This document shows positions 6,365-12,951 of a DNA stretch of 12,951 nt, piece by piece. A program made the translations under genes and the position numbers. Positions within the stretch are counted from its first letter, which is position 1; the number at the start of each line of letters is the position of its first letter. Source of the DNA: an uncultured Muribaculaceae bacterium (GTDB lineage Bacteria; Bacteroidota; Bacteroidia; Bacteroidales; Muribaculaceae); NCBI GenBank assembly GCA_910578305.1, contig CAJTQH010000014.1:18698-31648 (forward strand), read 5' to 3'. The notes under the pieces were generated by a model. It did no database searches. It was given only the letters and a program-made list of their open reading frames with translations, and was not told where the DNA came from.

Positions 6365-7771
6365 TTATTTATTTAGATTCAATTCTATCGCATTAAAAAG
6401 TGATTCGGCCAACTTACGGCCACCTTTATGATTGAGATGCACATAGTCGGTATTAGCGAGCCCGTCGCGGGTCCAACGTACTATTGCATCTTCTCCACCC
6501 ATTGCTTCCCGAGTGTCCCAGAAAAGGCAACGGGATTTCCGCGCAGCCTCACGCTGGGCACTTACCATATACGGTGCCGAAGACATGGAATGTACTTCCG
6601 AGCCGCGTTTTGCTCCGCGGTCACCTATCCCCATGAGTAGAATATCTGCATTTGGATAACATTGACGCACGTGTTCGACGACCTTGCACATCTGTTTCCC
6701 ATAACTGTCAAAATTTTTCTGTTTTGCTGACATGGCATTAATACCAAATTCAAGGATTATCAGATCATAGTCGATATATTTTGACATCCCAGCCGTGAGT
6801 TCCCGACTGACTTTCGTCAGTGTGACACCGGAAAATCCGCGTGATGACATGCAGTCTACATTGACACCTGTAGTATCGGAAAGCCATACGCCAAGTCCGA
6901 TCACGCTTCCGGAAGATGTCGATACTTCAAAATTGTCGGTATTTCCATCAACGGTTATGCACTGCACATCCGAGGATCCCTTAACGTTATGTGTGGTCTT
7001 TTCACCGCATGCGGTTATGTCAATACTTGCGTCCGACGGAGATATGAACAGAAATTGCGAACGATTCCAATTATCGACATTGGCCAACGCCGTCACGCCT
7101 TTATAAGTTGATGATGTTGCATTGCTCAGACGATAATAATGTTGAGCCAATCCCATATACTTTGAGTCATGACTATTGTTAGCAGCATATTCTTTCCATC
7201 CACTACCCCCGCCCTGACGTACACTGCGACGAAATCCCGGAAATTCGGAATACATATTCATATATCCTACCCCCTTGCCTCCATGTGCTCTCTGAAGCAT
7301 CTCGCGTAGATCCTGAGTGAGTATATCGCCTTCTATATAGCTGTCTCCGATCACAGCTATACGAGCCAGACGATCGGCTCCAAGCGCCATTCTCAGATTT
7401 TTCAACCCGCGTCCTTCCTCGGTATAGTCCTCAATGATAATATTTTCAGCCTCTCTATTCGGCTGGATAGCGATGAGAGGCTTCTCTCCATCAGCCACGG
7501 TCGCAGTATCTATTTCTCGATTGTCTTTAACATCTTCAATGGCTTCTGTCAGACATGGATCGACAAAGGCGCCTGGCATATCACTCTCTTCCGGAATTTC
7601 GATGTTAAGAATATCTCCGAACAGATTAAAATCTTTAATCCTACCACCACTCCACTTTTCAAGTGGCATAAATGACAATACTATGAGCAAAGCTATAGCA
7701 CCAAGTATAATAAATATTATTCTCCACCAATGCGAGCGCTTTGAATGAAGTTCATTATTGTAGTCCGACAT
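6365..7771 (-). CDS. Membrane-anchored SGNH/GDSL-family protein, first gene of the acylation cassette
   Basis: This 468-residue protein has a short charged N-terminus and one hydrophobic segment at about 16-34. That is best read as an uncleaved anchor holding the rest in the periplasm. Residues 45-130 are acidic and low in recognisable motifs. The SGNH domain follows: GDSY with nucleophile Ser144 (142-145), a block II glycine around SRGFSGVTL (309-317), GIN at 343-345, and DYVH with Asp442/His445. Like its neighbour it has an insert of about 140 residues between blocks I and II. The pair share features such as a Gly-rich G-x-G stretch after block I, which points to an old duplication. An anchored SGNH protein beside an MBOAT protein recalls AlgJ or PatB, which complete acetyl transfer outside the membrane. 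It lies 38 bases downstream of menF; no strong promoter was found in that gap. Confidence 0.83.
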   Translation of the reverse strand: MSDYNNELHSKRSHWWRIIFIILGAIALLIVLSFMPLEKWSGGRIKDFNLFGDILNIEIPEESDMPGAFVDPCLTEAIEDVKDNREIDTATVADGEKPLIAIQPNREAENIIIEDYTEEGRGLKNLRMALGADRLARIAVIGDSYIEGDILTQDLREMLQRAHGGKGVGYMNMYSEFPGFRRSVRQGGGSGWKEYAANNSHDSKYMGLAQHYYRLSNATSSTYKGVTALANVDNWNRSQFLFISPSDASIDITACGEKTTHNVKGSSDVQCITVDGNTDNFEVSTSSGSVIGLGVWLSDTTGVNVDCMSSRGFSGVTLTKVSRELTAGMSKYIDYDLIILEFGINAMSAKQKNFDSYGKQMCKVVEHVRQCYPNADILLMGIGDRGAKRGSEVHSMSSAPYMVSAQREAARKSRCLFWDTREAMGGEDAIVRWTRDGLANTDYVHLNHKGGRKLAESLFNAIELNLNK

Positions 7772-7809
7772 AATAATTCACTAATCTCCAATTTATAATT
7801 GCATGATTG

Positions 7810-8895
7810 TCAATCAAAACATTTGAGTAACGATTTCATTTTTATTTCAGTCTCGTTCCATTCGCCGGCAACCTTCGATTTCTTTGTGATTCCGCCGCCG
7901 GCAAATAGATTATATCGGAACACACTCTCGCCAGGCGGATTATCCACGAGAGCACATCGTAAATTCACATACAAGTCCGCTTTGACCGCACCGCATATAC
8001 CAACGAATCCACCATAACAGTTGCGTTGATGTGTTTCCAGATCACAAATCTGTCTGTACGATTTTTCCCGAGGCCATCCGCATACCGCAGGAGTGGGATT
8101 GAGTTCGGGCAACATTTTGGCAAGACTAACGCGCCCCTTGCCTCTTACCTCATGACACAGATGCTCTATCTCTCCAAAAACAGCCTTACGTTCTTCTACA
8201 GATACATCATTACAATATTTCTGCATGACATCTTGGATATATCGTGTCACAATGTCGTGCTCCAACACATTTTTAATATCCCAGTCTCCTTGAACTGAAA
8301 CCTTACGAGTTCCCGCAACAGACATTGACACAACCTCTGTTGAATCGTGGTCATAATGAAGCAATAATTCAGGAGTAGCACCGATCCAAAGCCCAGTGTC
8401 ATAAGTATAGTACATATAACGAAAGCATGACGGATGAGCCTGGAAATACCGATGGGCGACAATCAGCGGATCGTTATCCGAATCAACTACCAACATACGG
8501 GACATCACTGTTTTTTCATCAAATCCGTTCAAACTTTTAATAACAGAATGGATCTGAGCACGATAATGGATCGGATCGGTAGAACGTGGCGATGTGAATA
8601 CGCATGCCGAATCATATTTAGGCATGTCATTTCCCATTTCTATTATCTCTGAAGCTGTGAATTGCCGGGAAATACCTATTGGTCTTAACTTATCTGACAA
8701 TTCAAACATACCTATAACAAAACCGTCAAATGAATCAATGTCATCGCCCTTTATTTCGCAGGACAATGTGTCTGACGAAGGAGGTAGACATGCCATAAAT
8801 TCGGCTTCTTTAGCAAATGGTGTCATAAAACACACAAAAGGCATGTTTGACTTCATACAAAGCCTTACTGCTTTATTCGTCTTGATGTCAATCAT
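7810..8895 (-). CDS. menF: Isochorismate synthase (menaquinone pathway), chorismate-binding family
   Basis: The protein converts chorismate to isochorismate, the first dedicated step of menaquinone synthesis, in the cytoplasm. Its 361 residues match the usual length in Bacteroidales. Visible family motifs are KTVMSR with Lys128, aligned to the general base of MenF/EntC; GATPELLL with the acid Glu176 (172-179); SVAGT at 192-196; EH at 212-213; LNPTPAVCGWP at 265-275; CYGGFVG at 293-299; and the C-terminal FAGGGITKKSKVAGEWNETE block whose glutamates bind magnesium. It starts 5 bases after the rimO stop, so it is read with rimO and ftsY. A siderophore EntC role is possible by sequence family, but no siderophore genes are nearby. 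No other men gene is present in this window. Confidence 0.88.
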   Translation of the reverse strand: MIDIKTNKAVRLCMKSNMPFVCFMTPFAKEAEFMACLPPSSDTLSCEIKGDDIDSFDGFVIGMFELSDKLRPIGISRQFTASEIIEMGNDMPKYDSACVFTSPRSTDPIHYRAQIHSVIKSLNGFDEKTVMSRMLVVDSDNDPLIVAHRYFQAHPSCFRYMYYTYDTGLWIGATPELLLHYDHDSTEVVSMSVAGTRKVSVQGDWDIKNVLEHDIVTRYIQDVMQKYCNDVSVEERKAVFGEIEHLCHEVRGKGRVSLAKMLPELNPTPAVCGWPREKSYRQICDLETHQRNCYGGFVGICGAVKADLYVNLRCALVDNPPGESVFRYNLFAGGGITKKSKVAGEWNETEIKMKSLLKCFD

Positions 8896-8900
8896 ATAAC

Positions 8901-10199
8901 TTATACCGGAATTGCCAATAATTCAAACGGAAGCGCTTTAGTAATTCGCACATCATACATGTCGCCTACAGTCAGTTTAACGGACTTGGTTATAAGTACT
9001 TCCGGATCAACTTCCGGCGAATCATACTGAGAGCGTCCGATATAATAGTCCGCTTCTTCTCGATCGATTATCACACGCAATATTTGTCCCACCTTCTGCT
9101 GCTGGAGTTCATACGATATTGATTCCTGTGCGGCCATAAGCAAATCCAGCCGATGCTGTTTTTCTTCCTGTGTAATATTGTCTGTAAAATGCTTTGCACC
9201 GAATGTATCTTCCTCTTCACAGTAGGCAAAAGCCCCCATACGCTCAAACCGCTGTTCGCGCACAAAATCCAGAAGCTCTTGAAATTCCGAATCACCCTCG
9301 CCCGGAAATCCCACCATAAGTGTGGTGCGGATGTGTATTCCCGGCACACGACTCCTGATCTCATCAAGAAGATGACGTGTCTGCTCGCCGGTTATATGTC
9401 GGCGCATATTGGACAGCACATTGTCTGAAATATGCTGCAAAGCTATATCGAGATAACGGCAGACATTCTGATTGGATGCCATGACATCAAGAAGATCCAT
9501 AGGGAAGTCCGAAGGATAGGCGTAATGCAATCGGATCCACTCCACTCCCGGGGTCTTGGCTATCGCATCAATAAGTTCCGCTATTGTCTGACGTCCGTAT
9601 AGATCTGTGCCATAATTGGTAAGATCCTGAGCTATTACATTAAATTCCTTTACGCCTCGCTCCACAAGCATTGTCACTTCTGCAAGTATTTCTTCTTTTG
9701 GTCGCGACCTATATCTACCTGTAATCAGCGGTATCGCACAGAATGAACAGAAACGATTGCATCCTTCTGAAATCTTAAGATATGCATGATGGCGTGGCGT
9801 GGTTATCACACGGTCATAAACGGCAGTGGCCGGATGTCGGTGCGCAAGATGCCGTACAATACCAACCCAGTCTGTTTTCCCAAACCAACCATCGACCTGA
9901 GGTATTTCCATCGGTAACTCTTTACGATAGCGCTCGGAAAGACACCCCATGACATAAATCTGATCAAGCACACCAGCCTCTTTCAACTGCACACATTGCA
10001 ATATAATATTGATGGACTCTTCCTTGGCATCACCAATAAACCCACAGGTATTAACCACAACCACATCGCATCCGGAATCAATATCGGCATCGTGTTCTAC
10101 TTCAAATCCCACATCATTGAGCATCTTGATAAGCCGCTCGGAATCGACCAGGTTTTTAGAACAACCCAGCGAAATGACATTAATCTTCCTAAGACTCAT
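8901..10199 (-). CDS. rimO: Ribosomal protein S12 methylthiotransferase
   Basis: RimO adds a methylthio group to a conserved aspartate of ribosomal protein S12, using two [4Fe-4S] clusters and SAM. The 432-residue protein shows the three-domain order of the family. The N-terminal MTTase domain has auxiliary-cluster cysteines 13, 52 and 86 (SLGCSKNLVDSERL is a RimO rather than MiaB signature). The radical-SAM domain has Cys147, Cys151 and Cys154 in SEGCNRFCSFC. A C-terminal TRAM domain covers about 368-432, including the RSQYDSPEVDPEV stretch typical of RimO. Its ATG overlaps the ftsY stop codon by one base (TAATG), a sign of translational coupling. menF begins 5 bases downstream. Confidence 0.96.
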   Translation of the reverse strand: MSLRKINVISLGCSKNLVDSERLIKMLNDVGFEVEHDADIDSGCDVVVVNTCGFIGDAKEESINIILQCVQLKEAGVLDQIYVMGCLSERYRKELPMEIPQVDGWFGKTDWVGIVRHLAHRHPATAVYDRVITTPRHHAYLKISEGCNRFCSFCAIPLITGRYRSRPKEEILAEVTMLVERGVKEFNVIAQDLTNYGTDLYGRQTIAELIDAIAKTPGVEWIRLHYAYPSDFPMDLLDVMASNQNVCRYLDIALQHISDNVLSNMRRHITGEQTRHLLDEIRSRVPGIHIRTTLMVGFPGEGDSEFQELLDFVREQRFERMGAFAYCEEEDTFGAKHFTDNITQEEKQHRLDLLMAAQESISYELQQQKVGQILRVIIDREEADYYIGRSQYDSPEVDPEVLITKSVKLTVGDMYDVRITKALPFELLAIPV

Positions 10200-11161
10200 T
10201 ATTTTGCGCCAAATAGTGATTTTACGAACTCTCGTCGGTTAAATACCTGCAAATCATCAATACCCTCGCCCAGACCGATATATTTTACCGGTATTTTGAA
10301 CTGATCGCTTATTCCGATCACGACACCACCTTTAGCAGTACCGTCAAGTTTGGTAATCGCGAGCTGATTGACTTGAGTGGCAGCCACAAAATTACGAGCC
10401 TGCTCAAAAGCATTCTGTCCGGTACTTCCATCAAGCACAAGAAGCACTTCGTGAGGGGCATCGGGCACTACTTTTTTCATCACATTTCTAATCTTTGTCA
10501 ACTCGTCCATCAGCCCCTTCTTGTTATGCAGACGGCCAGCGGTATCTATCAACACCACATCAACATCATTGGCTTTTGCACTTTGAAGCGTGTCAAACGC
10601 CACCGAGGCAGGATCTGCACCAAGCATCTGCTTCACAACCGGAACACCGGCTCGTTCACCCCACACATCAAGTTGCTCCACCGCTGCGGCACGAAATGTA
10701 TCAGCTGCACCCAGCATAACCTTGTTGCCGGCTCTTTTAAACTGCATAGCGAGCTTTCCGATTGTAGTGGTCTTGCCAACACCATTTACCCCGACCACCA
10801 TAATCACATGAGGTTTATGTCCTTCTGGCACCATAAACTCATCTGACACAGATGAATCATTGTCATTTTCCGCAAGAAGGTCTGAAATTTCCTCACACAG
10901 CCATTGGTTAAGTTCCGCAGAGTTAATGTACTTATCTCGAACAGCACGCTGCTGTAGACGATCTATGATTTTCAGTGTAGTCTCGACTCCGACATCAGAT
11001 GTTATGAATACCTCTTCCAGATTGTCAAGGAAGTCATCGTCAATCTGTTTTTTACCGGCAAGCGCACGGGTTATCTTGTCTATAACCCCTGTTTTTGTAC
11101 GTTCCAGTCCCTTATCGAGTGTGGCTTTTTTTTCTTTAGAGAAAAATTTGAAAAATCCCAT
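10199..11161 (-). CDS. ftsY: Signal recognition particle receptor FtsY
   Basis: FtsY is the SRP receptor GTPase that docks ribosome-nascent-chain complexes at the membrane for co-translational insertion. The 320 residues comprise the N domain (about 15-100) and the G domain. The P-loop is GVNGVGKT at 124-131, followed by DTFRAAA at 154-160, DTAGR at 206-210 and TKLDG at 270-274, with the GLGEGIDDL closing motif. It is much shorter than E. coli FtsY because the long acidic A domain is absent, as is common in Bacteroidetes. The first 20 residues (MGFFKFFSKEKK) are basic and aromatic, which suits membrane-lipid contact. It opens the ftsY-rimO-menF run and has its own promoter element at 11189-11196. 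Confidence 0.97.
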   Translation of the reverse strand: MGFFKFFSKEKKATLDKGLERTKTGVIDKITRALAGKKQIDDDFLDNLEEVFITSDVGVETTLKIIDRLQQRAVRDKYINSAELNQWLCEEISDLLAENDNDSSVSDEFMVPEGHKPHVIMVVGVNGVGKTTTIGKLAMQFKRAGNKVMLGAADTFRAAAVEQLDVWGERAGVPVVKQMLGADPASVAFDTLQSAKANDVDVVLIDTAGRLHNKKGLMDELTKIRNVMKKVVPDAPHEVLLVLDGSTGQNAFEQARNFVAATQVNQLAITKLDGTAKGGVVIGISDQFKIPVKYIGLGEGIDDLQVFNRREFVKSLFGAK

Positions 11162-11188
11162 GGTTTTACAAACTTATAATTTAGTTTG

Positions 11189-11196
11189 CAAAGGTA
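11189..11196 (-). promoter_or_regulatory. ftsY promoter -7 element
   Basis: The minus strand reads TACCTTTG at 11196-11189, an exact match to the Bacteroidetes -7 consensus TAnnTTTG, followed by CA as is common in this phylum. No TTG stands at the expected -33 distance. Transcription would start near 11184, leaving a leader of about 23 bases. This would drive ftsY-rimO-menF and perhaps the downstream SGNH-MBOAT genes. Confidence 0.55.
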
Positions 11197-11266
11197 GTGA
11201 TTTTTCTTGATTATACCGCGATTTTTCAGATAATACGCGCTAACCAACAACGCCCGGCACCTATTA

Positions 11267-11983
11267 TCAGGGGCGGTATTTATTTTTATGCACCGGCCTA
11301 ACAGCCTCCCCCTTAAATCCCCCAAGCACAATTACAATCTCACCCTTTGGAGGTGTAGCCTTGAAATATTGCACCAACTCCGACAATTGTCCTCTCACTG
11401 TGGTTTCATGCAGTTTGGAAATCTCTCTCGATACAGACGCATCGCGATCATTGCCGCACACTTCCGCCAACTGCTCAAGCGTCTTCACAAGCCTCAATGG
11501 AGACTCATATATAACTACCGAGCATGGCATAGCTGAAAGCTCTGTTATTCGCGTCATTCGTCCCTTCTTGGGTGGCAGAAAACCTTCGAAAAAAAATCTG
11601 TCGCATGGTAGACCTGAATCAACAAGAGCCGGCACGAAAGCCGTAGCCCCCGGCAATGTTACAACCTCAATACCATTGCGGCGACACTCGCGTGACAAAT
11701 AAAATCCCGGATCACTTATTCCCGGCGTTCCGGCATCACTTATCAACGCTATATTATCTCCACCCTCAAGTCGTTGAATAACACTTTCAGACGATGCATG
11801 CTCATTAAACTTATGATGACTCGCTGTAGGAGTGTCAATGCCAAAATACTTAAGCAACACGCCACTGGTACGAGTGTCTTCAGCCAATATCAGACTACAT
11901 GATTTCAATACGGCTATGGCCCTGGGGGTCATATCGTCAAGATTACCTACCGGAGTAGGCACTATATAAAGTATTCCCGGCAT
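11267..11983 (-). CDS. rsmI: 16S rRNA (cytidine(1402)-2'-O)-methyltransferase
   Basis: RsmI methylates the ribose 2'-OH of C1402 in 16S rRNA near the decoding centre, using SAM. The 238 residues cover the tetrapyrrole-methylase-fold domain; E. coli RsmI is somewhat longer, and a short form is common in Bacteroidetes. Family motifs seen are PTPVGNLDD (9-17), AEDTR (34-38), ISDAGTPGISDPG (81-93), PGATAF (111-116), FEGFLP (132-137), IYESP (158-162), SREISKLHE (185-193) and KGEIVIVLGG (213-222). It starts 15 bases after the upstream hypothetical gene and probably shares its transcript. A 105-base spacer separates it from ftsY. Confidence 0.95.
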   Translation of the reverse strand: MPGILYIVPTPVGNLDDMTPRAIAVLKSCSLILAEDTRTSGVLLKYFGIDTPTASHHKFNEHASSESVIQRLEGGDNIALISDAGTPGISDPGFYLSRECRRNGIEVVTLPGATAFVPALVDSGLPCDRFFFEGFLPPKKGRMTRITELSAMPCSVVIYESPLRLVKTLEQLAEVCGNDRDASVSREISKLHETTVRGQLSELVQYFKATPPKGEIVIVLGGFKGEAVRPVHKNKYRP

Positions 11984-11998
11984 AATCCCTTCACCAAT

Positions 11999-12604
11999 CT
12001 ATCTGAACCGAGCTGTGACAATTTCCATGAAATCCATCACATCCTTATCTGATGCATCCCAGCAAAGATCATTGTAAAAATAATCCTCAACCTCATTTGT
12101 GGAAGACATCTCAGAAGCCACCTGCAACGCTTCTGCCATATCGACATCGCTATTGCCGAACAACTGACGTCGAAAGCGAAACTTATCATTAAGCGACAAC
12201 TCCGGCTGGTGCAGTACATCATTACGCACTTTCTCAGCCTCAGCCACTATGGGCGATCCGTATGCATCCGCCAATTCTTCAGCTATAGCAGACTCTGCTA
12301 CCGATGTTTCATCCACCGGCAATTCAATTGTCGATTTATTTTCAAGCAATCCGACAGATTCGACCGATTCTTCAGCAACCTCCGCATCATCACTGACAGA
12401 CACGACATCGCATGTATGCATATAATTCGGCTCCACAGCCGAATCCGACAACGCGTTTATTTCAGTCCGCAATACAGCGACCTTATTACTCAGTAGCTCA
12501 TATACCTGCTGCGGAACTACATTATCGCGTCGATCAATCAAGGCGATAAGAGCTTCTATCTCCAGGCACAGATCCATCATTTTATTGGTTGTGACAACAC
12601 CCAT
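11999..12604 (-). CDS. Conserved hypothetical protein of Bacteroidales type, upstream of rsmI
   Basis: I cannot assign a function. The 201-residue protein has three parts: a helical, probably coiled-coil N-terminus (about 9-53), a very acidic and probably disordered linker (about 54-134), and a compact C-terminal domain (135-201). The last begins LSLNDKFRFRRQLFGNSDVD and ends with aromatic and acidic residues (DYFYNDLCWD, VMDFMEIV). From memory this C-terminal block recurs in Bacteroidales hypothetical proteins. There is no signal peptide or membrane segment, so it should be cytoplasmic. The ATG at 12604 is used here; Met9 or Met10 (12580, 12577) would start right at the helical region and cannot be excluded. 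It lies 15 bases upstream of rsmI, and an exact -7 element precedes it. Confidence 0.82.
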   Translation of the reverse strand: MGVVTTNKMMDLCLEIEALIALIDRRDNVVPQQVYELLSNKVAVLRTEINALSDSAVEPNYMHTCDVVSVSDDAEVAEESVESVGLLENKSTIELPVDETSVAESAIAEELADAYGSPIVAEAEKVRNDVLHQPELSLNDKFRFRRQLFGNSDVDMAEALQVASEMSSTNEVEDYFYNDLCWDASDKDVMDFMEIVTARFR

Positions 12605-12644
12605 TCGTGAATATTATTTTATAATAAGATATGATTATAACGTG

Positions 12645-12652
12645 CAAAATTA
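12645..12652 (-). promoter_or_regulatory. Promoter -7 element upstream of the hypothetical-rsmI pair
   Basis: TAATTTTG at 12652-12645 on the minus strand matches TAnnTTTG exactly. A TTTA at 12679-12676 is the nearest -33-like sequence, with a slightly long spacer of 23 bases. The leader to the ATG at 12604 would be about 35 bases. The surrounding DNA is very AT-rich, so chance is a real alternative. Confidence 0.45.
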
Positions 12653-12680
12653 AAAAATAATCAAGATTTATACTGTAAAC

Positions 12681-12951
12681 CTATAATAATTTTTCCAGCA
12701 GCATCTCTTCGATGCTGGATTTTAGGACAGCTCGGCTACAAGTAAATCCGTTTACCATCACTACAACCACATGGGTTGGCATACCATATTCATTGAGCAG
12801 ATATCCGGCGTAACATTGCACTCCATCCACACTACCGGTTTTAGCGACGAAACGCCCCTCAAGATCCGTCCCCTTCAAAAAAGAGCGCAATGTCCCCGAC
12901 ACTCCGGCCACCGGAAACATACTTATGTACTCATTTACATACTGACTATTG
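12681..12951 (-). CDS. dacB: D-alanyl-D-alanine carboxypeptidase/endopeptidase (PBP4, family S13), C-terminal end
   Basis: Only about the last 89 residues are present; the frame is open to the right edge, and the apparent ATG at 12920 is internal. The segment has the C-terminal landmarks of S13 penicillin-binding proteins: FPVAGVSGTLRSF, where PBP4 proteins have LP-x-AG-x-x-GTL, and the KTG triad (12834-12842) in VAKTGSVDGV, which forms one side of the active site. A GYLLNEYG...VVVVMVNG strand region follows. PBP4-type enzymes trim or cut peptidoglycan peptides in the periplasm. The SxxK and SxN motifs and the signal peptide lie outside the window. The gene ends 76 bases before the hypothetical gene on the same strand. 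Confidence 0.85.
   Translation of the reverse strand, partial: NSQYVNEYISMFPVAGVSGTLRSFLKGTDLEGRFVAKTGSVDGVQCYAGYLLNEYGMPTHVVVVMVNGFTCSRAVLKSSIEEMLLEKLL

Noticed and set aside
7792..7813. Sigma-70-like TTGACA and TATAAA on the minus strand before the anchored SGNH gene
   Set aside because: The spacer is only 10 bases, far from the 16-18 needed, and Bacteroidetes promoters use a different consensus. No TAnnTTTG was found in the gap or the adjacent menF end.
10373..10846. A 157-codon plus-strand open frame within ftsY
   Set aside because: It lies wholly antisense to the conserved GTPase motifs of FtsY, and its His/Cys-rich translation is what an antisense frame of such a gene tends to give.
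11251..11275. CGCCC/GGGCG stem at the end of rsmI as a terminator
   Set aside because: The 5-base-pair stem has a 15-base loop, covers the rsmI stop codon and is not followed by a T-run, so it does not make a convincing terminator.
1..12951. tRNA genes, CRISPR arrays, insertion sequences, attachment sites or riboswitches
   Set aside because: I looked for cloverleaf-like sequences, spaced repeats, transposase motifs and long structured leaders and saw none. The gaps other than 469-808 are all about 105 bases or shorter.

Overview
The window looks like chromosomal DNA of a Bacteroidales bacterium. Codon use is moderate in GC and the short spacers are AT-rich. Several genes are preceded by the Bacteroidetes-type -7 element TAnnTTTG, and Shine-Dalgarno sites are not evident. 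The gene content (NrdD/NrdG, a short FtsY, RsmI next to a Bacteroidales-style hypothetical protein, MenF) also fits. A Muribaculaceae-like gut commensal is my guess from the protein style; it is not proven.

Layout: (1) 1-468, minus strand, the N-terminal part of a secreted GH2 beta-galactosidase-like glycosidase that runs off the left edge. (2) 469-808, a 340-base divergent intergenic region with a good promoter for nrdD and weaker candidate signals for the GH2 gene. (3) 809-3519, plus strand, nrdD-nrdG, the anaerobic class III ribonucleotide reductase and its radical-SAM activase. (4) 3533-7771, minus strand, a compact three-gene envelope cassette: a membrane-anchored SGNH protein, a secreted SGNH protein and an MBOAT acyltransferase. 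It converges on nrdG with 13 bases between the stop codons. (5) 7810-11161, minus strand, ftsY-rimO-menF, nearly without gaps (1-base overlap, then 5 bases). (6) 11267-12604, minus strand, a hypothetical protein followed by rsmI. (7) 12681-12951, minus strand, the C-terminal end of a DacB/PBP4-type D-Ala-D-Ala carboxypeptidase, cut by the right edge.

How they work together: nrdDG supplies deoxyribonucleotides without oxygen, and menF feeds menaquinone synthesis for anaerobic respiration. FtsY (membrane targeting), RimO (S12 methylthiolation) and RsmI (16S rRNA methylation) are translation and export housekeeping. The part most worth following is the SGNH-SGNH-MBOAT cassette. It has the parts list of an O-acylation system for peptidoglycan or a surface polysaccharide, resembling patA/patB/ape1 or algI/algJ/algX arrangements. 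Its substrate cannot be read from the sequence. No tRNA, rRNA, CRISPR array, insertion sequence or integration site was seen.
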